From Sinonovacula constricta (lineage: Eukaryota > Mollusca > Bivalvia > Cardiida > Solecurtidae), in NCBI GenBank assembly GCA_007844125.1, contig CM017561.1:33256700-33320699 (forward strand): a DNA stretch of 64,000 nt, given 5' to 3'. Every line of letters starts with the position of its first letter. Within the stretch, counting starts at the first letter, position 1. Positions 57,101 to 61,435 of the stretch are shown here, piece after piece. The notes beneath the pieces are model-generated. The model had not been told where the DNA came from, did no database searches, and was given only the letters and a program-made list of their open reading frames with translations. The translations under genes were made by a program, and so were the position numbers.

Positions 57101-60100
57101 ACTATAATTACAATTGATCAGTTTAAGGCAAATAGTGTAGATCCAGATCAGTCAGTTCCTGCTTGGCAGTGTCTTATCAGAAGTTGCATCTTTTGCTGGT
57201 AAGACTCAATCAACACGACTGATTCATCTGTATGCAGTAGTTGCACAACACATTACTATGGGATACAATGGCAGCAGAACAGTTGAGAGCAGTGAGAGCA
57301 AGCAGAGATGAACAGGGAACTGGCAACAGTAAATAAACTTCTATCATGCTTTATTTGTTTCATTTGTAAATAACAAATTATATGTTCTTATTTATTTACC
57401 AGAAATCTTATGTTACAAAACTGGAGACTTGGCAGCAAGTAGGGTAACTCTAGGGCACACAGCACCCAACAATAACAGCTATTCACCAATCCTAGTTAAA
57501 GCCATGCTACACAGGCTCAATGTGAACTTGGTCCATCTGGTCCTCCAATGTGGAGAGCACATTTCCTCTAATCATGTACACAGCTTTTTTCTGGCATTTA
57601 TTTCAGCACAATTTGGCAGTTTTATAACTTGATCTTCCAGTGTGTTTCTTGTTCCCAGTGAAGTCTCTGGGTCTGTTAGACTGCTACCAGCCATAACACA
57701 GCCACATCATGACCTCACACAGAGGTCTGTCTTAACCTCATTTGTTAACTTTTTGCCCCCCAAAATGTCACATTAAAATGCTACAACTTCAATGTGTGTC
57801 TAGATATTTCTTGCACAAAACCATGTTTGAACAAATTGGCAGGTTCAAGACAATGTTTCATACTTTCTTAAAATGTTAAATAGATGATGCAACTTTCTCT
57901 ACTCTCATACCATTTCATTTAAGAAAAACATTATTATATTTATTGAGTTTAACTACTCATCTGCAATTGTTCTGTAATCAAGAGACGGAAACCACTTCAA
58001 ACAATGTACAGAATGATGATCCATGCCTAACCTAAGTATGTAACTGAACCAATCTTCCCCCCAGGCCAAGCAGCAAGGAAAGTTCTACCAATATATAAGT
58101 TTACGAGAGCAGTCATTGGTTTAAACTTTCAAAAGGTTTGACTTAATCAGTTACCTGAACAATATCTCTATCTTAGCACTTAGACACATCTATCTACTTG
58201 TATGACCTTTATCTGAGATTCTTGTTGAGTTTAACTTACCTGAACAATATCTCTATCTTAACACTTAGACACATCTATCTACTTGTATGACCATTTTCTG
58301 AGATTCTTGTTGAGTTTAACTTACCTGAACAATATCTCTATCTTAGCACTTAGACACATCTATCTACCGGTACTTGTATGACCATTATCTGAGATTCTTG
58401 TTGAGTTTACCTTAACTTAAGAGCCTACCATAACTGTAATAGTCTTGTGCAAAATATTAATTAGCGCAGAACGGAGCACAGAGCGGTGGTATTGTTCCAG
58501 AAAAGTAGTCAATTTAGAGACAATAAATATGGTGACATAGTTTTTATGTTAGATGCACCATCCCCTCGCCAACTCTGATTACCATATAGTGACCTTAAGC
58601 ACAAGGTAAAGATTTGAGAACCAAGAACAACTGACCCACTTTGAAGGTCACTGTCAACCTATACTGGTTATAACATGACAATTATAAAAGAAGTGATAAA
58701 CCAAATACAAGATAACCTGTAAACCTATGTAGGATGAGATTAACTAGGAAGATGATAAAATGTTTGATTAATTGTTGTTATCCCTAACATAAACAGAAAA
58801 ATTATCAGATAGCACATCTAAGAATCTAAGAATACAAAACAAAAAGAGATGAAAGAAACCAAAACTAAACAACTTACTTGTGTGAGGCCACCAGACAGCT
58901 ATTATCCCTTCCTGTTGGTAACCTTGGCAATGGGACCGGTCCCCACATTTGGATGATTTGCTCTGGCATGATGCAGAACCTGGTCTCATAACTTCCTTGG
59001 TTCAGGAATAACATTGTGGGGCCCTGGTTTGGCGGGTCAATATTTGCTGTGAAAATTGCCTTAAGGTTATTCTCCTCCTCAATTACCACAGATTCTGTAA
59101 AAGCTGTTGCTTCAGACTGATCCTTTGGTATACTTTCAACCACAGGCATCAGATTAAACACTTGGCGCCCAATCTCCTCTGAATGCCCAGTGCATGCAAA
59201 ACCATATTGTGACGTCATGTCAAAATTGATACTGTTAAATTCCTTAGTGTCAAAAACAAACTTTGCCAATCCTTTCTTTGTGTTCTCAAACTCCATCTTT
59301 TTCTTGTTACCTTTGAACAGTTTGATCATTGGTCCTTCTTTATCATTTGCGCCATATGTCAGCCGAACACTGTATTTGTTAACTTCCTCTGGTAGTCCCT
59401 CTACCTGAACCTTGTCAAGGTTCACCATTGCCTTCTTTGTACTGAAGTGGTAGGTCTGCTCTGGTGTAATTGTCGTCATTTTTTCGCATAGAACTGGTGG
59501 CTCTCCACGGAACATAGCTCCAAACACCATAAACTCTTCATCATAAAGAGCCTTCCATAAATCCCTTGTATTCTTATCCGCTCGCATTAACCTTGACCCA
59601 GATGATCGGTCATTCACCGAATCATCGTGGCTCAACAACTGACCAAGAACTTTGACGGTGTCATGGCGATACACTCCTGGATGAAGCTGGTGCCCGTGCC
59701 AGATCAGGTCAACATCATAGCAGGGAACCAGAGCTTCTGATGGATTCTGATGCTTCAGGAACAGGAATTTCTGGTAGCGTTTAACAGCTGCCTTGAGAAA
59801 GGATTTGTCATGGTAGTGTTGTAGTGATACTTGGTAGTTGAAGACCTGTTGCCGGAGGATGGAAGAAAAAATGTTGTAGTGACTCTTTTGTTCATACCCC
59901 TCCTCAGGCACCAGGTTGACAGGTGCTGGGGTTGCCTCAGGTGGCTCCGGAGTAGCTTCAGCTGGCTCGGGGACAGGCTCAGGTGCTGGGGTCTCGGCAG
60001 CTGGCTCTGCTGGTGCTGTACAGGAAACATTTATAAAAGTTTAGGGTTTGATATTTAATTTAAATCAAGATAATAATGGTAATTGTAGCGACCTTGTACA

Positions 60101-60508
60101 GGGAACCCTTAACAAAAACCAACAAGAACCACTGAACTACAGCTCAAAGACATCATGGCATGAAGGCTTTTACATCTGAACTATTGTTTTTTACTTAACA
60201 TTTATTCAATTATTGGGATTCATTAATTCAATTGAAGCAGATTAACAGTTTTCTTTACTTTTATAGACTGCACATTTTGTAATACAATAGCATATAAATC
60301 AGTTTTACTGACACTCAGTGATATTCAATATTTATATAGCTACATGTATATGAAAGAAGAAATGTGAAATGCTGACCTGCAGGTGTGTCTTGGCCCTCCC
60401 CTTCAGGGGGCGTGGCTTCAGTGCTTGCTCCACCTTCAACATTTGGCTCCGCCTCGCCTGTCTGTGGTTCTGCCTTCTGCTTATTCTCCACTGTCTCTGT
60501 GTTTTGTT
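11918..60508 (-). CDS. GRDP-like (DUF1399 family) protein gene, 5'-partial, eight coding exons
   Basis: Coding exons, in transcript order, are 60508-60377, 60015-58878, 18569-18419, 16489-16351, 15971-15471, 15111-14941, 14440-14313 and 12112-11918. All seven introns have GT and AG ends, and all joins keep one frame: 850 visible residues, then TAG. Residues about 85-217 match the second half of the GRDP-like/DUF1399 domain: FNYQVS, RYQKFL, then CYDVDLIWHGHQLHP (W149, H150, H152, H155), HDD (173-175) and GAMFRGEPP (209-217). Residues about 220-605 correspond to the family's variable C-terminal region. From 609 on the protein is a proline run, a Lys/Glu-rich tract, a Ser/Pro/Lys stretch and an Asp/Gly/Ala-rich end. 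In plants, members are linked to development and stress; the animal role is not established. The first half of the domain and the start codon are not seen and should lie upstream of 60508. Confidence 0.88.
12113..14312 (-). other. Intron between exons G and H
   Basis: 2200 bp, phase 0, AT-rich. It contains a diverged tandem duplication at about 13132-13281. No further exon was recognised. Confidence 0.7.
13132..13281. repeat. Two-copy tandem duplication
   Basis: Two blocks share CACAAAGGAAGT, AAGTC, TGAACATATACTAAACTGTG and ACCAGGCC, with small indels. Part of the motif (CTGTGACCAG..CCTCTTTAA) recurs near 51757, so the source may be interspersed. Confidence 0.7.
14313..14440 (-). CDS. GRDP-like gene, exon G
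   Basis: 128 bp. Acceptor TTACTGCAG, donor CCTGAG|GTGGGT (phase 0). It encodes YQVETPTTELIKHQYGPNAC, then a short Gly/Cys segment (CAGCVGIEAGVGQFG). Three closely spaced cysteines are notable in an otherwise disordered tail. Confidence 0.83.
14441..14940 (-). other. Intron between exons F and G
   Basis: 500 bp, phase 1, AT-rich, no repeat or gene seen. It splits a Gly codon (G|GT). Confidence 0.72.
14941..15111 (-). CDS. GRDP-like gene, exon F
   Basis: 171 bp, phase 1 on both sides. Acceptor TTGTCCACCAG, donor GCTG|GTAAGT. It encodes a Pro/Ala/Lys/Ser-rich disordered segment (PATPKTPKSPVKSEPATP) ending in CELALIIAA. The repeated (S/T)P motifs could be proline-directed phosphorylation sites. 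Because the phases match, the exon could be spliced out in frame. Confidence 0.85.
15112..15470 (-). other. Intron between exons E and F
   Basis: 359 bp, phase 1, AT-rich, no other feature. It splits an Asp codon (G|AT). Confidence 0.72.
15471..15971 (-). CDS. GRDP-like gene, exon E: C-terminal fold and Lys/Glu-rich tract
   Basis: 501 bp, phase 1 on both sides. Acceptor GTCTTTATGCAG, donor GAAG|GTGAGA. The first half encodes GTLNVSFYK, HLHLPYLQNDFKYSI and ENVALVFAISLLHVL, the last ordered part of the protein. Then come five prolines (residues 609-613), EPVPVV and a Lys/Glu/Gln tract from about 625 to 686 that would form a highly charged helix or disordered tail. The antisense strand is correspondingly rich in Ser/Phe codons and gives a false frame. 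Confidence 0.9.
15972..16350 (-). other. Intron between exons D and E
   Basis: 379 bp, phase 1, AT-rich, nothing notable. It splits an Ala codon (G|CT). Confidence 0.75.
16351..16489 (-). CDS. GRDP-like gene, exon D
   Basis: 139 bp. Acceptor TTTTCTCTAG, donor GCAG|GTATGT (phase 1). It encodes a segment with IKKIFSMNPGDDQRTVLI and GDWGLVRGQWTGFRK, which reads as folded beta-rich sequence continuous with exon C. It starts in phase 0. Confidence 0.9.
16743..16835. repeat. Imperfect GAT/ATG trinucleotide microsatellite
   Basis: About 93 bp of (GAT)n with scattered GGT and AAT substitutions. Translated on the minus strand it gives a spurious histidine-rich frame. Confidence 0.9.
16950..18362 (+). 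mobile_element. Divergent repeat element with 'GTGACCTTGA' units, interrupted by a MITE
   Basis: Repeated blocks carry AACAGTGACCTTGA, CAATCCTAAGC-type and TTATCCAGAAACCATTTT segments at roughly 130-250 bp spacing. The right end reads CCAACAGACCAACGACCAAC followed by a GGGGGTATAAT terminus. From memory, this layout matches repeats widespread in mollusc genomes. No coding capacity is seen. The element lies in an intron of the GRDP-like gene, in antisense orientation. Confidence 0.6.
17300..17692. mobile_element. MITE with 9-bp target duplication (copy 1)
   Basis: 393 bp. The left terminus AAATCGGAACTCCTTGGGTA and the right terminus, read inverted, CAATCGGAACACCTCGGATA form terminal inverted repeats. 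Identical 9-bp direct repeats GTTAAAGCT flank it (17291-17299 and 17693-17701). The first 110 bp match the copy at 54668-55032. A 9-bp duplication is typical of Mutator-like (MULE) or Merlin elements; no transposase is encoded. The element is nested inside another repeat. Confidence 0.88.
18419..18569 (-). CDS. GRDP-like gene, exon C
   Basis: 151 bp between acceptor TTTGCAG and donor CAA|GTATGT (phase 0). It encodes FVNHTGETTFTCR, then a mostly hydrophobic stretch ending PLPGQ. It follows the largest intron of the gene. The end of a repeat element (to about 18362) lies only some 57 bp beyond its donor site. Confidence 0.88.
18721..18748. repeat. 28-bp perfect CA/TG palindrome
   Basis: AAACACACACACAT is followed directly by its exact reverse complement, ending in a T run. 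It can form a cruciform or a loop-less hairpin. It sits in the giant intron, about 150 bp from the acceptor of exon C. Confidence 0.95.
22050..22182. repeat. 27-bp minisatellite, five copies
   Basis: Five tandem copies of a purine-rich 27-bp unit containing GGAGGAAGAGGGCTCTAG. A multiple-of-three period gives an Arg-rich repetitive frame that is not a gene. Confidence 0.93.
24195..24283 (+). repeat. Palindromic interspersed element, copy b, with its 3' hairpin
   Basis: The right arm is clear (CTGATCTGGATCTACACTAA at about 24227-24246) and the left arm is degraded. It is followed by the second inverted repeat of the family, CTTAGCAAGCTAAG at 24270-24283. Confidence 0.65.
25060..25160 (+). repeat. 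Palindromic interspersed element, copy c
   Basis: The left arm AATAGTGTAGATCTGG is good and AGCTCCC is present. The right arm is degraded (GAGCTGGATAACACTTC). The trailing motif GCTCAGCAGGCTAAG is present at about 25144-25158. Confidence 0.65.
27503..28152. repeat. Diverged ~17-bp minisatellite
   Basis: About 38 imperfect copies of GGGACAATCTTCATTAT, with frequent substitutions and small indels. No open frame is maintained. Confidence 0.88.
28891..29572. repeat. 24-bp minisatellite
   Basis: Around 28 copies of a 24-bp unit containing CTTAATTCTAACATATAACC. The period is a multiple of three and the unit lacks stops in some frames, giving several long repetitive minus-strand frames that I reject as genes. 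One unit carries a 6-bp CCGGTA insertion (29373-29380). Confidence 0.93.
30417..30688 (+). mobile_element. tRNA-derived SINE, family A, copy 1 (5' truncated)
   Basis: It starts within the A-box region (CAGGTGGAAGAGC). A near-perfect B box lies in GTGGGTTCAAACCCCGGC, followed by the family body (CTTTAAAGTTGGTAGTAGTG, ATAATGATAGAAATGTC, CAGTATCGGC) and an ATCCC-type tail. Matching copies are at 32815, 44384 and 47757. Confidence 0.88.
32345..32400 (+). repeat. Palindromic interspersed element, copy d
   Basis: A 56-bp inverted repeat: GTGTAGATCCTGATCA on the left, TGATATGGATCTGCAC on the right. The outer flanks AATA and TATTTG extend the arms. AGCAGGCTAA follows at about 32430. Confidence 0.85.
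32815..33093 (+). mobile_element. tRNA-derived SINE, family A, copy 2
   Basis: The most complete plus-strand copy. The head has A box GAGCTCAGGTGGTAGAGTG and B box GGGTTCAAACCCCGG. A body of about 200 bp follows, ending in tandem ATCCC repeats (AAATCCCATCCCATCCCTG). Open frames across it are incidental. Confidence 0.9.
33887..33946 (+). repeat. Palindromic interspersed element, copy e
   Basis: AATGTAGATC..GTCAGCTCCC on the left and TCAGGATCTACACTTT on the right. The centre is altered. Confidence 0.7.
34361..34428 (+). repeat. Palindromic interspersed element, copy f
   Basis: The left arm is intact (GTGTAGATCCAGATCAGC), the right arm diverged (CCTGACCAGGATCTGTATAT). CAGCAGGCTAAGG follows at about 34508. 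Confidence 0.7.
34570..35030. repeat. 27-bp minisatellite, interrupted by a SINE
   Basis: Units of 27 bp contain CATTTGGCAGATGCTCTACC. In the right half, neighbouring units pair into 54-bp blocks (TATGTCACC alternating with CAACATCAC). The array is split by a tRNA-like insertion at about 34684-34792. Several frames are open because of the period. Confidence 0.92.
34684..34792 (-). mobile_element. tRNA-derived SINE head (family D) inside a minisatellite
   Basis: On the minus strand, GTCCGTGGTCTAGTGGTTAA contains a perfect A box (TGGTCTAGTGG), and CTGGGTTCGAACCCC is a perfect B box. The acceptor-stem ends do not pair, so it is not an intact tRNA gene. Repeat units continue on both sides. Confidence 0.82.
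35344..35398 (+). repeat. Palindromic interspersed element, copy g
   Basis: The clearest 55-bp copy: about 20 of 25 arm positions pair (GTGTAGGTCCTGATCA..CAGCTCC against GGAGCTGGCTGGTCTGGATC..TACAC), with a loop of about 5 bases. The trailing segment TTTAGCTGACTAAGAG is at about 35423. Confidence 0.88.
35648..35677 (+). repeat. Palindromic interspersed element, right half (copy h)
   Basis: Only the right arm remains: CTGTCTGATCTGGATCTAAA followed by CTATTTG. Confidence 0.6.
36825..36847. repeat. (CAA)n microsatellite
   Basis: About seven CAA units. It may be the tail of an unclassified retroposon upstream, which I could not delimit. Confidence 0.85.
37664..37975 (-). mobile_element. tRNA-derived SINE, family B, copy 1
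   Basis: On the minus strand the head reads CTGGTAGCGCAATTGGTAGA (A box) followed by a degraded B box. The body contains CCTTTGCTAACGCTCA and TCAAGTGGACATCG, and the end is GATAACTGAAATACTGTTGG, then TGGGATGATAAACCCAATAA. The copy at 48370 shares all these blocks, so the 3' tail is a family trait and may derive from a partner LINE. Confidence 0.85.
38541..38605 (+). repeat. Palindromic interspersed element, degraded copy i
   Basis: AAGTAGACAGATCACATGGA on the left, GCTGATCTGGTTCTATTCTG on the right, then TTTGCC. The family is recognisable by the right arm and flank. Confidence 0.5.
38956..38985 (+). repeat. Palindromic interspersed element, right half (copy j)
   Basis: ACTGGCTGTTCAGGATCTGC followed by ACTATTTGC. 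The left arm is missing. Confidence 0.55.
39215..39256. repeat. Two-copy 21-bp tandem repeat
   Basis: GAGTGAAGTCATGAACTATG is present twice in direct tandem. Confidence 0.8.
40720..41555. repeat. ~40-bp minisatellite with a 79-bp higher-order block
   Basis: The monomer core is TCTCCCATATTGTGATATG. Between 40875 and 41269 two monomer types alternate and five nearly identical 79-bp dimers follow one another (starts 40875, 40954, 41033, 41112, 41191). The flanks on both sides are diverged monomers of variable spacing. Confidence 0.93.
42452..42465 (+). repeat. CTTAGCAGGCTAAG hairpin of the palindromic family
   Basis: A perfect 6+2+6 inverted repeat, the second hairpin seen after the main palindrome in other copies. 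Upstream, CACTATCTGCGC is a decayed remnant of the main arm. Confidence 0.6.
43271..43356 (+). repeat. Palindromic interspersed element, copy k, with its 3' hairpin
   Basis: The arms are GTGTAGATCCAGATCAGACA and GCTGACTGACCTGGGATCTA with TAC following (57 bp). The flank has ACTATTTGG, then GCTTAGCAGGCTA. This is the best copy of the whole layout. Confidence 0.85.
43922..43958 (+). other. G-quadruplex-capable G tract
   Basis: GGG, GGG, GGGG, GGGGGG and GGGGGGGGG runs are separated by loops of 1-6 bases. On the plus strand, i.e. the template strand of the GRDP-like gene. Confidence 0.7.
44248..44313 (+). repeat. Palindromic interspersed element, degraded copy l
   Basis: AAAGTGTAGTTCCAGATCAA on the left is clear; the right arm is reduced to CAGTATCTACACAC. 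Confidence 0.55.
44384..44670 (-). mobile_element. tRNA-derived SINE, family A, copy 3
   Basis: Complete on the minus strand: head TTTGCTCAATTGGTAGAGTG, B box GGGTTCAAACCCCGGC, shared body, and an (ATCCC)n tail appearing on the plus strand as repeated GGGAT at 44384-44410. Confidence 0.9.
44917..44972 (+). repeat. Palindromic interspersed element, degraded copy m
   Basis: The left arm ATGTAGATCTAGATCAGCCA and AGCTCC are kept; the right arm has decayed. Confidence 0.55.
46660..47545. repeat. 42-bp minisatellite
   Basis: About 21 copies of a 42-bp unit containing ATAGCAAGCACTTGAGAAGG and ACTGCATGCCCACCAA. The period is a multiple of three and yields long repetitive frames on both strands that are not genes. 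Divergence is highest at the left end. Confidence 0.93.
47757..48042 (-). mobile_element. tRNA-derived SINE, family A, copy 4
   Basis: Full-length on the minus strand. The head GGCTCCAATAGCTCAGGTGG has a perfect A box (TAGCTCAGGTGG). The B box is GGGTTCAAACCCCGGC. The body matches the other copies and ends CCCAATCCCATCC. This head gives the best view of the parental tRNA. Confidence 0.92.
48370..48668 (+). mobile_element. tRNA-derived SINE, family B, copy 2
   Basis: Head GAGCTGATAGCGCAATTGGT, B box GGGTTCAAACCTGA, body with CTTTGCTAAGGCTCA and TCCAAGTGGACACC, tail GATAACTGAAATATTGTTGG, then TGGGACAATAAACCAAACAA. It matches the minus-strand copy at 37664-37975. Confidence 0.88.
48667..48775 (+). 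repeat. Palindromic interspersed element, copy n
   Basis: CAGCTGTTACTCAGAGCTAG forms the centre and TTGACCTGGATCTACACTAT the right arm. The trailing CAAAGCTGACTAAGAGC matches that of copy g. It directly abuts the SINE tail. Confidence 0.65.
48924..49172 (+). mobile_element. tRNA-derived SINE, family C, copy 2
   Basis: The head has A box TGGCATAGCGG and a B-box-like GGGTCCGAGCCCC. The body includes GAAGGTCTTCCAGCTGACC and GGTCGCTGCGATGATTTTTC, ending in AAAACAAAACAAA. It aligns with the older copy at 1256-1480. Confidence 0.87.
49712..49755 (+). repeat. Palindromic interspersed element, shortened copy o
   Basis: GTGCAGGTCCGGATCAGACA and GCTTCTATTTGGACCTCTGC, then AC. The arms are shorter because of a deletion near the centre. 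Confidence 0.65.
49970..50665 (-). pseudogene. Decayed LINE reverse-transcriptase C-terminus
   Basis: Read on the minus strand in three frames, the translation contains consecutive blocks typical of the C-terminal end of non-LTR retrotransposon ORF2: CDYWLKIINSDN, NQIKEILTNIGLGHVWQAK, IKQRIIDNYKQN, then TKFRLSSHDLAIETVRYYNT and RKCIHC..MNVIETEYHC with KYRELR. The last blocks form the usual Cys/His motif (CxxC...H...C). Frameshifts (about 50320 and 50430) and stop codons (at least three) show the copy is dead. The clade was not determined. Fragment only; no 5' part is seen. Confidence 0.82.
50678..50745. repeat. 28-bp tandem repeat, 2.5 copies
   Basis: Units contain GCAGTACTAATTGAATTTTG followed by ACTAATTG. 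It lies at the inner edge of the LINE remnant. Confidence 0.85.
53671..53711 (+). repeat. Palindromic interspersed element, shortened copy q
   Basis: GTACAGATCCAATGAGCTGG and CTACCGCTGGGATCTATAAT. Preceded by GAGCAGGCTCAAGC. Confidence 0.5.
53930..54325. repeat. 53-bp minisatellite with deleted variants
   Basis: About eight copies of a 53-bp unit containing CATTCTGACTGAGATTTAAC and CACTTAGTGTTTTATCAACA. Two units lack CACATTAAGTCT. ACACTTAGTGT within the unit is a short palindrome. Confidence 0.92.
54634..55072 (+). repeat. Palindromic interspersed element, copy r, split by a MITE
   Basis: The left half GTACAGATCCTGATCCGACA with GCTCC lies before the insertion. The right half CTGACTGATCTGTATTTACA with CTATTTGC lies after it at 55042-55072. 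The element was cut exactly at its loop (CAACAGCAG), duplicated on both sides of the MITE. Confidence 0.85.
54668..55032. mobile_element. MITE with 9-bp target duplication (copy 2)
   Basis: 365 bp. Left terminus CAATCAGAACTCCTCGGGTA; right terminus, read inverted, CAATCGGAATGTTTCAGATA. Identical 9-bp repeats CAACAGCAG flank it (54659-54667, 55033-55041). The left 110 bp, including GGATGTATCTGGTGCAATGA and TCGTTTTGTTCG, match the copy at 17300. The inner region differs. No coding capacity. Confidence 0.88.
55835..56617 (+). repeat. 72-bp tandem array of tRNA-like units
   Basis: Eleven units: ten start at 55835 and every 72 bp to 56483, the eleventh at 56552 (one unit is 69 bp). Units read CTCAGTGGTGCAGTCAGTAA then AGCAATGGACTGCCATCA. 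The pattern TGGTGCAGTCAG is a pol III A-box-like sequence at the tRNA position. Each unit has GGCCTCAGGTTTGACAAG where a B box would be. The last unit instead has GAACCGGGTTCGAATCC, a perfect B box. So the array probably grew from a tRNA-derived head. Long frames on both strands result from the 72-bp period. Confidence 0.88.
57131..57172 (+). repeat. Palindromic interspersed element, left half (copy s)
   Basis: GGCAAATAGTGTAGATCCAG followed by ATCAGTCAGTTCC. The left arm is intact; the right arm is lost after CTTGGCAGTG. Confidence 0.7.
58151..58410. repeat. 85-bp tandem repeat, three copies
   Basis: Copies start at 58151, 58236 and 58321, each TTACCTGAACAATATCTCTA. The third contains an extra CCGGTA (58365-58372). 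Confidence 0.95.
58878..60015 (-). CDS. GRDP-like gene, exon B: second half of the DUF1399 domain
   Basis: 1138 bp, the largest exon. It starts in a Pro/Glu/Ala-rich linker continuing exon A, then gives the conserved core: FNYQVSLQHYHD, RYQKFLFLK, and the signature with two histidines around Trp149 (codon at 59701-59699), followed by HDD and GAMFRGEPP. The remaining 200 or so residues resemble the beta-rich region that follows the domain in this family. The donor is CACAA|GTAAGT (phase 2). The antisense strand has open frames here that I treat as shadows. Confidence 0.93.
60016..60376 (-). other. Intron between exons A and B of the GRDP-like gene
   Basis: 361 bp, GT donor at 60376-60375, acceptor TTCCTGTACAG ending at 60016, phase 1. 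AT-rich, nothing else seen. Confidence 0.75.
60377..60508 (-). CDS. GRDP-like gene, most upstream exon seen (exon A)
   Basis: 132 bp. The acceptor TTGTTAATGATACAG precedes it and the donor GTCAGC follows GCAG. It encodes an acidic, Glu/Thr/Gln/Pro-rich segment with no domain. Both flanking introns are phase 1, so the exon can be skipped without shifting the frame. The join to the next exon forms an Ala codon (G|CA). Confidence 0.78.
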
Positions 60509-61435
60509 CTGTATCATTAACAAAAAAGTTGTTAAATATTTTATCAAAACAACTAAAAAAAGCTTTAAACAATATATCTTTATGCCCTGTTTTCCTATCT
60601 TGTTTCAAAAAGAGTTTAAAACTACAGTCATTAAATTAATAAATGAAGTGAATTTCCTGATTAAAACAAAGTGTCAAATAGATGCTGAAAATATAAACTT
60701 AAGTTAACCTAATTATTAAGAGTTGTGTTTAAAACCTGTAACTCTTAATATCACAAATTTCTTTAAAAACAGTACTTACCAAGAATGAACTTTTTTCTGA
60801 GTATTTTATAAGTTGTTATGATTAACACATCAAAATAAACAAAAGCAATGTCTAAACATTAAATAAAACTTTCTTTAAGCAAAAAAATAGATTTCAAAAA
60901 GTATCTCTGGTATCAGCCTATTAAAACAATTAAAATACAGTAATACAGCAGATTTGTAATATGTGTACACAACAGTAATCTGGCTTTGTCTTATCAACTT
61001 TAATATTGAAGTTTTAACAAACCACAGTTTCAAACAACCCAAAGTGATGCTTATTTATCTGTTCAACAATTATATGCAAAGGCACTTAAGACATATTGCA
61101 AAACTAAGCAACAAACAACAGTAGATCCTGATCAGACAGCTTCCTGCAAAGAATTAACTTAAAAAGTTAACTTTATTTACAAGATCAGTTGTTTACCTTT
61201 TTCACATGTCGCTACAAAAGATCTGAACAACATTGTTGCAAAAATTTGAAACTCCCACAGCAAAGCAAGTCACATAATGGTTGCAAGAAATAAATGAACC
61301 ACAGAAAGATTAATTAGTTTTGACAGATATAAACAACAGTGTGGGAAAGGATATGTTAAAACAATAGAGGTAACTGTCAAGCAGTAAAAACAACAACATT
61401 AAAGCTATATCAGGATGTTATGTTTACTCTCTAAA
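60509..61435. other. DNA upstream of exon A
   Basis: AT-rich, presumably intron or 5' flank of the GRDP-like gene. A strong donor-like sequence, CTTG|GTAAGTACT on the minus strand, has its GT at 60779-60778, but no acceptor or conserved protein was established. Confidence 0.4.
61119..61148 (+). repeat. Palindromic interspersed element, left half (copy t)
   Basis: CAGTAGATCCTGATCAGACA followed by GCTTCC. It lies upstream of exon A, outside the giant intron. Confidence 0.6.

Larger units (their letters stand above)
18570..58877 (-). other. 40.3-kb intron of the GRDP-like gene
   Basis: The donor GTAAGT at 58877 and the acceptor CTCTTTGCAG ending at 18570 join AA|G into a Lys codon and keep the frame. 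No nested gene was recognised on either strand. The intron holds five SINE copies and several fragments, a LINE remnant, a MITE, about eighteen palindromic elements and some ten minisatellites. Stretches not listed separately (about 18.8-22.0, 22.2-27.5, 29.6-30.4, 35.0-37.6, 38.0-40.7, 41.6-44.2, 45.0-46.6, 50.8-53.6, 56.7-58.1 kb) are AT-rich DNA in which I see no gene. Confidence 0.8.
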
